A stretch of 64,000 bases of DNA, taken from contig JAUTXW010000884.1 of assembly GCA_030620095.1 (NCBI GenBank), positions 930,001-994,000 of the forward strand, read 5' to 3'. The position numbers were made by a program, and so were the translations under genes. This DNA is from Kuschelorhynchus macadamiae. Lineage: Eukaryota > Arthropoda > Insecta > Coleoptera > Curculionidae. Shown in pieces: positions 36,101 to 46,880 of this stretch; positions within the stretch are counted from its first letter, which is position 1; each line of letters starts with the position of its first letter. Under the pieces are notes generated by a model. That model was not told where the DNA came from, searched no databases, and saw only the letters and a list, made by a program, of their open reading frames with translations.

Positions 36101-37891
36101 CAAACGATAAAAGGTGTATAATATGTTAGATACACCCGGCCCGGCTGGCATACGCAACACCCTGTATGCCAAACACAAATATACCACCTAAAAAAAATAC
36201 ACGAAACCGAAATTAGGTAAAAAATATGTAAAAACAATTTTGTCCCGCTAGCTTGTTTTAAACGATTCACTGTGCGCCATTTTGTTCAGCCATATTGGAT
36301 TTTTACCAAAATGTTACCACATCATCATCATATGACCTTTTTAACTAAACTTGAAGTAAATGGAAGAAGCAGTTCTTGAACTTTGTCGCGGACAGACATA
36401 CAGACTAACCGACAGAACTGAGAAAACATGTTTTTTTGAAACTAGAATACTTTCCTCCTGCGAGCGCTATTAGATACGAATAGAATAGCCAATTGTCATA
36501 TTGTTTTTCCAAGTTAATAGTTAAAATTTTAAAAATAAAAGATTTTTTTTAATTTTCAATATCCTAAATCTTAAATTCTAACCAGTTTGCTGAAAGAAAA
36601 TTCCAAACTTAAACGGCCATTTTTTTTACAAACTCACATTGCCGCACCATAGTTAGGTCAACTAAAGCTGCTAGTTTCGCAATGTCTAAGATAAAGTAAA
36701 TAAAACTTATTTATTAAATATTTAAAAAATTAATGTTCTTCTAATGTCACCGCACCTTTAGATCGCTGCTTCTTGAAGTAACGCAACATATAATTAGAAG
36801 ATTTGAACCATATCAACAAATACACAACAATACAATAATATATTAAAACACATGCAGTACTCACGCTAAAAAAATATTTTTTAGCAAATTAATTTCTTTA
36901 ATGTTAAAATTTATTGTAGTTTCACGAACCGCTATTGGTTTTTAAGCCAAGCCGGTCACGTGACCCTGTAACAATGTTTACTGTAGATTATTATACTTTT
37001 TTACTATAAGGATCCCTTGTCAATGAAAATGGGATGGTCTAATACGTGGAGTTGTCGATCGGGTTTGCCATCGCTAACTTTGTTCCTGGCGTAATCTGAT
37101 CTGAGGCTTTGGGTATTTTAGTTTGTATTTTACTATTTTGCAATAAAAGTAATTTCTTTATACTGCTGAGAAACTAATATTGGAAACATAGTACTATTCT
37201 TTATATGAAAATTTTATTGCATCATGTTTAAACATATTCAGCGTAATATAAATTACTATCGTAAGATCGACCTTATACTCTGAGGTAATCTTGGCAGTGG
37301 CTAAATATGTAAATAATGAACTCTATTTTTATTCTTCCTCTAAGCATATTACATATACAAATTATGTTATGTGTCATTCATTCCCTTAATAAACGGAAAT
37401 ATTCTTTACGAAAGAACTTCGGGTTAAAGTGCATTACATATCAGTTTTACCCTCTAATAAATTAGGGGATTGAAAAATAACGTAATTTGTATATAACTAC
37501 GTGGCCATCTAAACTCGGCCATGCTTCACTTTTCTTGATAAAAAGGATTCATACCGAGGGAAAGCCAATTTACCTAATTTTATAATAGAAAATTACGGAT
37601 GAGACAGTAAAAAGCAGCTAATGGATATGACGGCAACAGAAGAAATTATATATGCACGCGCCACTGTTAGATTAGTTGCCATTTAATAGTTATTAAATGA
37701 TTTATAACAATATTACTTACCTTGTTTTTTTGTCTATGAAAAATGGTGAGCAATGTTAATCCATACATCTTCAGGATAAGCAAAGCGGTCACTATCAGAT
37801 AAGTGGCAAATTGTGGGTTATTGATTGATAAAACTACAAATTCGTTCTGACTGGCCATTTTCCCCACTGAAATTGAAGGATTCTCAGCCAT
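24138..37891 (-). CDS. Mgst1: Microsomal glutathione S-transferase 1-like (MAPEG family), three exons
   Basis: MAPEG-family enzymes are trimeric ER or outer-mitochondrial membrane proteins conjugating glutathione to hydrophobic substrates and peroxides. Coding exons are 37891-37721, 30775-30693 and 24402-24138, all with GT/AG borders and matching phases, giving 172 residues. Exon 1 has the first membrane helix (FATYLIVTALLILKMYGLTLL); exon 2 encodes the loop ending SHPDVERVR; exon 3 starts within RRAVQNDLENIPVF and carries three more helices and the HSIVYAVYVIPQPAR signature. A second Met at 37858 has a better initiation context and would give 161 residues, nearer family length. The His usual in RRAHxNDLENI is Val here. 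Intron 2 holds a P element and intron 1 a Transib element. Confidence 0.93.
24403..24930. other. MGST1 intron 2 sequence with hammerhead-like core
   Basis: At 24859-24890 the plus strand has CTGAGAA, GCAAC at 24867-24871 pairing with GTTGC at 24878-24882, then GAAACGTC. This is a degraded hammerhead-like layout. The P element inserted about 40 bases to its right. Confidence 0.35.
24931..29031 (-). mobile_element. Complete P element with perfect ends
   Basis: The element is 4101 bp. Its 28-bp terminal inverted repeats are perfect: 24931-24958 begins CAACGAATTATC and 29004-29031 is its exact complement. An 8-bp duplication, GTCCTAAC, flanks it at 24923-24930 and 29032-29039, as expected for P elements. 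A 13-bp subterminal inverted repeat (GCTAGTCAGTGCA) sits at 25030-25042 and inverted at 28942-28954, a position like that of the 11-bp subterminal repeats of the Drosophila P element. It carries a THAP-type transposase on the minus strand and lies in MGST1 intron 2 in the same direction as the host gene. Confidence 0.92.
25500..28760 (-). pseudogene. P-element transposase (THAP9-like), four exons, frameshifted
   Basis: Exon 1 (28760-28415) encodes an N-terminal THAP zinc finger: MVESCLAVNC, later VICEKHFTPEDY and an AVPSVFNFP box. Exons at 28327-28168 and 28107-27870 encode a linker and a coiled region; exon 4 (from 27550) encodes the RNase-H-like core (LVMDEMYIH, SLTFDGDASN) and the C-terminal domain. 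Splice sites are canonical and phases agree. Three frame changes lie between about 26910 and 26660: before LDACHMIKLLRNTLGD, after ILKDGR, and before KMRVKLAVQTF. An in-frame TGA follows NKLFL at about 25677, with coding similarity continuing to 25500. Without these lesions it would be a full-length transposase; consensus-sequence errors cannot be excluded. Otherwise it is a recently dead copy. Confidence 0.85.
29040..29504. other. MGST1 intron 2 sequence right of the P element
   Basis: The first bases (CCCAAATAATACACC) continue the sequence interrupted by the P element. No gene was recognised. Confidence 0.4.
29505..29830 (+). mobile_element. DD41D mariner-like transposase relic
   Basis: The plus strand reads CGILKDRVIGPVFFDYYLNR, LLKNQIMGKLN, then stop-ridden remnants (QQDS..., and a terminal NSDSIRNAV-like piece near 29755). 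These align in order with the catalytic half of elements B, C and E. The piece is heavily decayed and no ends were found. Confidence 0.6.
30128..30181. repeat. (TA)n microsatellite, about 27 units
   Basis: An uninterrupted TA tract in MGST1 intron 2. Confidence 0.95.
30327..30386. mobile_element. Minimal TIR-only mariner-like unit (60 bp)
   Basis: CAGGGTGTCCCAATT at 30327 and AATTAGGACACCGTG ending at 30386 are inverted, flanked by TA on both sides, with about 30 bp between. It looks like two element ends joined with almost no interior. Confidence 0.5.
30776..32184. other. MGST1 intron 1, first part
   Basis: Mostly unrecognised. A GC-richer segment at 31300-31550 holds a 79-codon open frame with an SFHFPHKDISLIVKKLSF stretch. 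I do not recognise it and suspect a dispersed repeat. The motif GGCCATGCTTCA near 31692 recurs near 37517. Confidence 0.35.
32185..33179. repeat. Degenerate tandem array, about 105-130 bp period
   Basis: Seven or more diverged units follow one another. Each has a block like AAAATGGCGGCGCCAA followed by CGAATTTTaaCATTTGTACAGAT (positions near 32208, 32315, 32405, 32521, 32650 and 32780). Less similar units with GCCATTTTGGATTTG follow near 32950 and 33060. The array resumes after the Transib insertion at 36275-36440. No coding potential. Confidence 0.65.
33180..36274 (+). mobile_element. Transib (RAG1-like) DNA transposon with target duplication
   Basis: The element is 3095 bp. Its 39-bp terminal inverted repeats (33180-33218 and 36236-36274) match at 35 positions and share the block ACAAGCTAGCGGGACAAAAT. 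The termini are CACTGTG at the left and, read inward from the right, CACAGTG, which equals the heptamer of V(D)J recombination signals, a known trait of Transib. Both sides are flanked by the 5-bp duplication CGCCA (33175-33179 and 36275-36279), the size typical of Transib. The transposase lies inside on the plus strand. It interrupts a tandem-repeat unit in MGST1 intron 1 and is antisense to that gene. Confidence 0.9.
33426..35493 (+). pseudogene. Transib/RAG1-like transposase, near-complete with three breaks
   Basis: A short first exon (33426-33444, MDLLTE) splices over a 244-bp GT/AG intron to 33689, giving DTLLTVSRREFFELWQKFFK. A frame change near 33962-33987 leads to the core: KWGGDGSSGHSNYKQKF (first catalytic Asp), LLLTMVDGKICNIL (second Asp) followed by a CxxC (CFICGC), the STLHAWIRCFEYFLHI helix, and after a shift near 35050, QLSEEAQEARNKDCRRFREH with the third acidic residue, matching the RAG1 Glu region. 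An in-frame TAG lies at 34442-34444. The intact protein would cut at the CACAGTG ends. With three lesions it is probably inactive as assembled. Confidence 0.85.
36441..37720. other. MGST1 intron 1, part next to exon 1
   Basis: AT-rich with no supported gene. The sequence near 36395-36470 (GACAGACATACAGAC, then GAAAACATG) resembles an inverted match of 15255-15290, a dispersed repeat. Confidence 0.4.
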
Positions 37892-38690
37892 AAAGTTAAA
37901 ATAATTTGCCTTGAACTTGCACTATTTCACGAACGTTTTTTATATATATAAATATTATATAAACTCGGTGTTTAAAATATCTCTGTACTGCAGCTTTATC
38001 ACCTTAAACTTTTTACGTTGCACTTAAATGAATAAAACAAGCCAAACACCTGCAGTTTCTCACAAACGTTAGTTCGTTCTTCTTTCACTAAACTCGGAAT
38101 TATTCAACCTACTTAATAAAACACAAGTTCTGCTTTCGCTATTGACGAAATCAAATAATTGTTCATATAAAAACCTGTCTTCACGGAATTTTTACCTTGC
38201 ACAGTAAACAAATTATGAATATTTTTATGACGGAAACCTTCAAAACTTGTTTTTGATGAATTAAAAAGGGGCCCTTGGTCTAAAGGTTAATTAATATATT
38301 AAATATATAACCTTTGAGCCAAAGTAAATCGTCACTTTTTTAGACTTTTTCTTATATTGCTTATAGACGCACTATTACGAGTAATTTTTTTTTTAAATAT
38401 TAGGTCAGGCACATCATAATAAACCTCGTAGAAAAAAAGTAATATAAATTAAACGTAGTTGCGAGGGAAACAGTTTTATATCTTATCACACTGCTATTTG
38501 TTTTTGTGTAGATTCATATTTTTATATACCTGTCCTAAACAAAATTATTGAAAATACGCCATAATTATAATCAATTAAAATCGTAATATCCTATCCTTTA
38601 ACTTTATAAATGTATTAGATAACACTCTGCACTCTGTGGTGTCTAGGTATCAGTCGATAAGTACTACACGACATACATCCTTGAACAGTT
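37892..38690 (-). promoter_or_regulatory. MGST1 upstream region with TATA-like sequence
   Basis: The minus strand has a TATA-like stretch at about 37940-37965, 50-75 bases above the first Met. A short hairpin (AAAGGTTAATTAAT...AACCTTTGA) lies near 38284-38317. No other signal was recognised and no transcription start is proven. Confidence 0.25.
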
Positions 38691-39065
38691 AGAGATTGTT
38701 TTCAGAAAATAATTTTTTCGATTTTACCCTAGCGAACGTGTAGAGTATGGCAATGTCATTTGAGATATCTGGATGTTTTCCTGTAACTGGAGAGTAAATT
38801 GTACTCTGGGATCGATTGAATATATGTGAGTCAGAAAATTGAAATTTATTATATGTTGCCATATAATCAATATATCCGCATCCGCATAACGAATCCATAA
38901 CTTGGTCTTCAAATTTGCTTTCTCAAGAGCGTGTTTTTCGAAGTATATAACATAGATGTCCACTACTAGTGTTAGTGAGGACCCCATAGTAGCACCATCT
39001 ATTTGTTTATGTATTAGCCTGTTAAATTAAAAATAAGTATATGTATGTGCAGGGAAATCCTTGTT

Positions 39066-40205
<1,140 letters not shown>

Positions 40206-40221
<16 letters not shown>

Positions 40222-40402
40222 AAATAGAAACAAATTGGTTATACCCATACCTCGAAAAAATTGTTATTATTTTACAAAAAAGATATACGTATTTTCAGTT
40301 GTTTATAACTTTTTAAAACAATTGAAAATACGCATATGCTTTGTAAAATAATAAAAAAATTTTCGAGGTATTTTTATTTCTATTTAGTCTTCTTTTAACT
40401 TC
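40206..40402. repeat. Long near-perfect palindrome (about 197 bp)
   Basis: GAAGTTAAAAGAGGAC at 40206 is inverted at about 40402, and the arms of about 85 bases continue through ACCTCGAAAAAATTG and TATTTTACAAA to a short loop near 40305. It overlaps the end of duplication unit 2, so the right arm holds an inverted piece of the same repeat end. Confidence 0.7.
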
Positions 40403-40699
40403 AGGGTTGCCAAGTCCTGATCGGCGTTTAGCGGTATTTGCTTAAAAAAAAGCGGGACATTAAAGAAGTATTTGCTTTTTGTTAATACACACAACATAAG
40501 AATAACATCCACGAAAAGCAGATGTCACAAAAAAAGGTTTTCACTTTTTGTGAGCCGAATAAAATGGTGGTAATGTCTTATAATATTTTCATTAATTTCA
40601 TTATCTGCGCGGGAGAGAGGCTTTTCCCAGTTCTAAATGCGCCAATATATTTAAACAAACACGATAACTTAAACATTAACGTTTATCACGATTATTACG

Positions 40700-40844
<145 letters not shown>

Positions 40845-41056
40845 ACAGAAACTGTCCATTGTTTGGAGTGAATAAATACCAATGTAATTTTGTTTAAAAA
40901 AATATTTTATTTTTAAGTAAAAAATAATATGTTTAGTACAAATTATTAATACTATGACTACGTATACACCAACATCTTTTACATACATATGTAAAAATGT
41001 ACTATCTAATATAAAATATTATACTACCTACATATACAGTTTGATACAGTTCTACT

Positions 41057-42591
41057 TTATAAAAAGTTTCTATTTAAAAAAATTATTAAGTTTTGTTGTC
41101 TTAAACTAGTTAATTTATTTTTAATAATTTGAAATTGCATTTTAGACGCAACTTCTGAGACTTTTTCCCCTAAAATAGAATCTCCAGATAACATACAAAA
41201 GTTTTCAATATCCCTTAAGGTTTTATATGCTTCTTTAATGTTCTTAATATTGGAAGACATAATTTCTTCATCATCACTGTCAGATGAAATCTGACCGTTC
41301 TCACTATCTTGAAATTCACTGATGCACTCACGTACACTCATGTTAGGATTTTCCGTGAATAAACTTTCATCAATTCTTGAATATGAAGTTAAGTCGGAAG
41401 ACATTGACGTTCCTACATAATTCCGATAATGGCACATCATCTTCACTATCGTAGTCAACATTTTCCTCGAGAATTTCGTCGAATCCAGCTTTGCGAAAAC
41501 AGTTATTGATTGTCTTGGATTCGACTTTTTTCCATGCAGCAACAATCCAAATCAAGGCAGTTACAAAATTTACGGATTTCTCTAATTGTTCGGTAGATTC
41601 AGAATACTCCATGGATGACAAAAATCGATTGATTCAAAACATTCTGTAGTGGGTTTTAAAATTTTGAATCACGCTCTGGTCCAATGGCTGGCAATGTGAT
41701 GTATTTGGCGGTAAAAAAATTATTTTAACATTTTTTAACTCCAGTTTTAGGTGAGATGCAGCATTATCAAAAAATAAAAGTACATTTCGGTTTTGCCTTT
41801 GCATTTTTCGGTCAAATTTCGTCCACCAATCCGACATTATATCCCGTGTCATCCATGCTTTCTTGTTATACTACCATTCAAGAAGCAATTTTTCCACGCT
41901 TGATCCTTTAAAACAACGGGGTTTTTTACTTTTTCCAATCACCAGTGCATTTTCTTTTTCTCCATTCATAGCGGAGCAAAGTAAAATAGTGAGTCTCTCC
42001 TTGGACGCTTTCCCGTCAGCACATGTTTCGCCTTTTAAAGAAAACGTTTTATTTGGCAAGGCGCGGAAAAAGAGTCCCGTTTCATCGGCGTTATAAATGT
42101 CTCTCGGTGCGTAGTTTTTGATAATAGCACATAATTTCGTCCGCCAATCAGTTACCTGAATCAAGTCTACAGCCGCTGCTTCGCCACAGATGGATTTGAA
42201 AGAGATATTATGACGTTGACATAACTTCTCCAACCATCCATTTGATCCTTTAAACCATCAACTTCTAGATTCTTCGCAATTCGCAATTCTTGTGCTTTTT
42301 CCTTTATTATTGTACCGGATATTTGAATGTTTTTGGAGCGTACTTTACAAAACCAGTCGTAGACAATTTGGTCTATGGCAGCACCCTCAGTTTTCGTAAA
42401 TTTTTTTCTCTTTCATGTTCCCGGTCTCGGCGAATCGCTTGTTAAGATCGCTCTTGTTTCTCAAAATATCACTAATTTGAGATTTTCCTACACAGAATTT
42501 TTCGGCTAATACTCTAACACTAAGTTTGTTTTTTTCCTCGTATTTCAACTTTTTCTTGAAGACTCAAAAACTTTCTTTCGTTTGAAGACAT
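41057..42591 (-). pseudogene. pogo/Tigger-like transposase relic (CENP-B type)
   Basis: From the Met at 42591 the minus strand gives MSSNERKFLSLQEKVEI, then after one frameshift VLAEKFCVGKSQISDILRNK, a CENP-B-like helix-turn-helix. 42233-41871 has NADETGLFFRALPNKTFSLK with the first Asp; 41852-41634 has LLFFDNAASHLKLEL and FLPPNTSHCQPLDQSVI with the second and third Asp. The C-terminal region to about 41060 is acidic and frameshifted. The order matches TIGD4/TIGD6-type transposases. At least three frame breaks make it inactive. Terminal repeats were not identified; CCTATTGTTAA...TTAACAATAGG near 42660-42691 is a small hairpin upstream. Confidence 0.8.
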
Positions 42592-42842
42592 ATTGATAAC
42601 ACCAGAATAACATCAAAACTTTAGCGGAATTTACCTACAAGCCAGACAGCATAAGCCAGCCTATTGTTAAACTAGTGCTATTAACAATAGGTAGGCGCCG
42701 CGCCGCTTATGAAGATCTAAATATTGCCCAAAATGTGCAATAAAAATATCGGCATTAAATGTGGGTTTGTCAAAAATTATCTGAATATCTGTCCGTTCTG
42801 AGGAGGTATATTTTACTGTTTTTATTAAAAATGTTCCAAATT

Positions 42843-42858
42843 TATATATATTTATTTA

Positions 42859-42900
<42 letters not shown>
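42843..42900. repeat. (TA)n-rich tract
   Basis: An imperfect then pure TA tract borders the outer inverted repeat that begins at about 42901. Confidence 0.9.
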
Positions 42901-42905
<5 letters not shown>

Positions 42906-43030
42906 GTTTTTTCTTGGGTATTTGTGGTTCAAGATGAAATTGAACAAGTTTAATTAATTTTTCTTAGTGTTGCTCTTTTTTATTTAGAGGTTTCGACCAT
43001 TCAGGGTTGGTCTTCATCAGTAATAATCTT
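42901..43030. repeat. Outer inverted repeat, left arm, with hammerhead-like core
   Basis: About 130 bp that is an inverted match to 46745-46880. On the minus strand it contains CTGATGA (43020-43014), stem GACCA/TGGTC (43012-43008 and 42999-42995) and GAAAC (42994-42990), a full hammerhead core. A 7-bp hairpin at 43021-43043 lies where stem I would be. Confidence 0.65.
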
Positions 43031-43057
43031 TTTTCTATTATTACACTTACAACTATA

Positions 43058-46000
43058 CCGGGTGTCAACGATATCGTTTTACACGATGCCATTCATTTGC
43101 TTTTTAGGTTAGGATATTTATATTTGGGTTAACGAAATATGGTATTAAGACACATATTTTTCATGAAAATTGAATATTACTGCCAGTTTTTCCGATATCA
43201 GAACCAAGTTAAGAATTTCAAATGGAACCCTGTATATTATTTTACATAGTTTGATAGAGCTTAGAATTACCTTTTCAATGACATATCACAAGTTATTTTT
43301 TTTTTTTTCAAAATGGCGGACCAGGAAGCGCTTTTTCAAAATTCAATAAGGCGGTCGTTTCCCGATACCGATGAAATTTTGTTTAACAAATTATTAAAAT
43401 ATTAAACAAAATGGGGTTTTCAATGGATTTTAATCAAATTTAAAATCAAATTTTTAATTTATCACAAAATGGGATAAGTTTAATTTTTTCTTTAAAATGT
43501 GAACTTTTTCTTAAATTTTCTCAAAGATTTTAAATAGAAAGTTGTATTTATTAAATATTAGTATTAAAGTATATCTTATTAGCTACACGAAACCGCATAA
43601 CAAGCCGTATTTTTGCTTTTTGTTTCAGAAAAAATTGACAAAACCTTGCCGATACACATTTTTCCTAATACATAACACGAAACAAACACACACATATTAT
43701 TAATCAGAAAATCCTGGAATATTTTTTATTGTTTATTGATAAGTAGTTTTGTATTATTTTGACATTTTGCGACTGTTGTCTTATTTTAGGAAAGCGAGAA
43801 AAATCACAAGTAGTATTAATTTTATTTTACCAGTAGATACGGTGCAGTAACATGAAAGATGACTTAACTAAGATAAGTAGGTCTTGGAAACAATTGCATA
43901 GGGATGCCATTATAATTTTCATTAGATTTAACCAGAAACGTCAAAAGTACTGTTTTGTATCGACATTTCTGATAACTTTCGTTACATTTTTACACTGAGA
44001 AAAACAAAAAACAAAACCGCATAACAAACCGTATTTTTGCTTTTTGTTTGAGAAAAAATGGACGAAACTCTGCCGATATACATTTTTCGTAATACATAAC
44101 ATGAAACACACACACCCACACACACATATTATTAATCAGTAAATTTCGGAATATTTTTTATTGATAAGCAATTCTGTATTATTTTGACATTTTATGATTT
44201 TTGCTGTCTTATTTTAGGAAATCGAGAAAAATTCACAAGTAGTATTAATTTTATTTTACCGGTAGGCTTTCGGTTTTTCCGGAAATACCTAGACCTAAGT
44301 CAAGAAGTTTAAAAAGAACCCTGTATATTTTTTTACACAGTTTGATAGAACTTAGAATTCCCTTTACATTGACATATCACAAGTTGATTTTTTTTCGAAA
44401 TGGAGGACCAGGAAGCTTTTGTTCAAAATTCAATATGGCGGCCATTTTCTAACACCGAAGATATTTTTGAATTATAGGTAGAAATAATAAACAAATATGG
44501 GGGTTTTTATTGGGTTTAATGCTAATTTAAAATCAAACTTTCACAATTAATACAAAAGTAACTCAATTAAATGTTCTATGCGCTGTCCGCCTTGTTCTTG
44601 GCATAGTGTAACTCTCTCAACATTTTCCGCGAGCAGGTTTCGTAAATGCTGTTCTGAGATACACTCAACGGCTCGTCTTATTCTATTTTCTAACATTTCC
44701 AACGATATTACAGGAGTTGCATACACTTTTTCTTTCAGATGACCCCATATAGAAAAATCAAGCGGGGTTAGGTCAGGCGACCTCGCTGGCCATCGAATTG
44801 GTCCATTGGTTCCCAACCAGTTCTCACCAAATCGTTCATTCAAGTAATTTGCAACAATTCTTGAATTATGAGCAGGGGCGCCATCTTGTTGGTAAACTAA
44901 ATCATCATTTTGCTGCAAATTATTTATAAAATGTTCAATTTCATTTTCGAGAAAGTCCAAATACATCTCGCCAGTTAAAGGCTGATGGAATAATATTGGA
45001 CCAATAACGCTTAGTCCTACAACGCCTAACCAAACATTAACTCCAAAACGTTCCTGGAAGGCACCTTCTCTTACTAATCTTTGATTTTCCTTTGCCCAAT
45101 AACGAAAATTATTTCTATTAAACATCCCTAGATTAGTAAACCTTGATTCGTCCGAAAAAATAATGAATGAATGAATGATGAAACACAGGACTTATTCTAT
45201 AATTATCTAAAAACCAATTGCAATAAATAAGTCGTCTTTGGAAGTCATTTTCAAATAGGTGGGGGTGAATTTGATACTTAAACGATTTAAACCCGTGTTT
45301 CTTTAAAATTTTTCTGGCGCTTTCATGGGACGTATTGCACTGTTTGCCTAATTTACGAAGGGAAACTGTACGGTCATACTCGATGTACGCTAAAACGTTT
45401 GTTTCCACTTCTTCGCTTACTACGAAACCATCATTGCCATTAGCATGGACACCACCATTATTTTCATTTTTTAAATGTTGTACTAGCCAAGGATAATATG
45501 CATGTGAAGGAGCGTCACGATTCGGAAAGCGTTCCTGGTATAATCTCTCTGTGTCCCTTGAATTTTTGCGACATTCCCCATAAATAAGGAGCATGTCAAT
45601 TTGATGTTCTCTTGAATAAACCATAATATTTATTTTTAAAACTAACTAGAATCAAAAATGTAACGAAAGTTATCAGAAATGTCGATACAAAACAGTACTT
45701 TTGACGTTTCTGGTTAAATCTAATGAAAATTATAATGGCATCCCTATGCAATTGTTTCCAAGGCCTACTTATCTTAGTCATCTTTCATGTTACTGCACCG
45801 TATCTACCGGTAAAATAAAATTAATACTACTTGTGATTTTTTCTCGCTTTCCTAAAATAAGACAACAGTCATAAAATGTCAAAATAATACAAAATTACTT
45901 ATCAATAAACAATAGAAAATATTCCAGGATTTTCTGATTAATAATATGTGTGTGTTTGTTTCATGTTATGTATTAGGAAAAATGTATATCGGCAAGGTTT

Positions 46001-46582
46001 TGTCAATTTTTTCTGAAACAAAAAGCAAAAATACGGCTTGTTATGCGGTTTCGTGTAGCTAATAAGATATACTTTAATACTAATATTTAATAAATACAAG
46101 TTTCTATTTAAAATCTTTGAGAAAATTTAAGAAAAAGTTCACATTTTAAAGAAAAAATTAAACTTATCCCATTTTGTGATAAATTAAAAATTTGATTTTA
46201 AATTTGATTAAAATTGAAAACCCTATTTTGTTTAATATTTTAATAATTTGTTAAACAAAAATTTCATCGGTATCGGGAAACGACCGCCATATTGAATTTT
46301 GAAAAAGCGCTTCCTGGTCCGCCATTTTGAAAAAAAATATAACGTGTGAAATGTCATTGAAAAGGTAATTCTAAGCTCTATCAAACTATGTAAAATAATA
46401 TACAGGGTTCCATTTGAAATTCTTAACTTGGTTCTGATATCGGAAAAACTGGCAGTAATATTCAATTGTTTTTTCATGAAAAATATGTGTCTTAATACCA
46501 TATTTCGTTAACCCAAATAAAAAAATCCTAACCTAAAAAGCAATTGAATGGCATCGTGTAAAACGATATCGTTGACACCCGG
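43058..46582 (-). mobile_element. Mariner-like element E with about 930-bp inverted repeats
   Basis: Ends CCGGGTGTCAACGATATCG at 43058 and the complement ending at 46582 are flanked by TA. The arms are 43058-43991 and 45654-46582. A second, more diverged version of arm sequence lies just inside the left arm (about 43997-44540), partly in direct order with it, so the structure has been rearranged or nested. The transposase is on the minus strand at 44547-45624. The whole sits between the two outer inverted-repeat arms (42901-43030 and 46745-46880). Confidence 0.85.
44547..45624 (-). pseudogene. DD41D-type transposase of element E, one frameshift
   Basis: 45624-45133 encodes the N-terminal region MVYSREHQIDMLLIYGECRK through the helix-turn-helix SHESARKILKKHGFKSFKY. 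A run of TCAT units at 45164-45182 has shifted the frame just before FSDESRFTNLGMFN, which holds the first Asp. 45125-44547 continues with FRYWAKENQR, NVWLGVVGLSVIGPILF, YQQDGAPAHNS (second Asp) and WPARSPDLTPLDFSIWG (third Asp, 41 residues on), ending near HLIELLLY. Apart from the microsatellite slip it is full length (about 350 residues), so it may be the least damaged mariner-like transposase in the window. Confidence 0.85.
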
Positions 46583-46744
46583 TATTATCAGTTTCGTTCG
46601 ACACGACGCTAGGTGAAACGCATAATTTTAATGAATGTTGACGTACCATTGTTTTTAAATGTGTTCCTTGTAACTGTAATTTATGTAGAAGTTTGTAGGA
46701 TGTAATTGAAAAAAAAACGAAAGTTCCTTCTTTCGACAAAAAAA

Positions 46745-46880
46745 AATTACTGATAAAGACCAACCCCGAATGGTCGAAACGTCTAAATAAAAAGGAGCAA
46801 CATCAACAGTAAGAAAAATTAATTCAATTTGTTTAATTTCATCTTGAACCACAAAATACCCAAGAAAAACAAAATTAGAA
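46745..46880. repeat. Outer inverted repeat, right arm, with hammerhead-like core
   Basis: Inverted match of 42901-43030. On the plus strand it has CTGATAA at 46750-46756 (one change from CTGATGA), stem GACCA/TGGTC at 46758-46762 and 46771-46775, and GAAACGTC from 46776. Confidence 0.6.
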
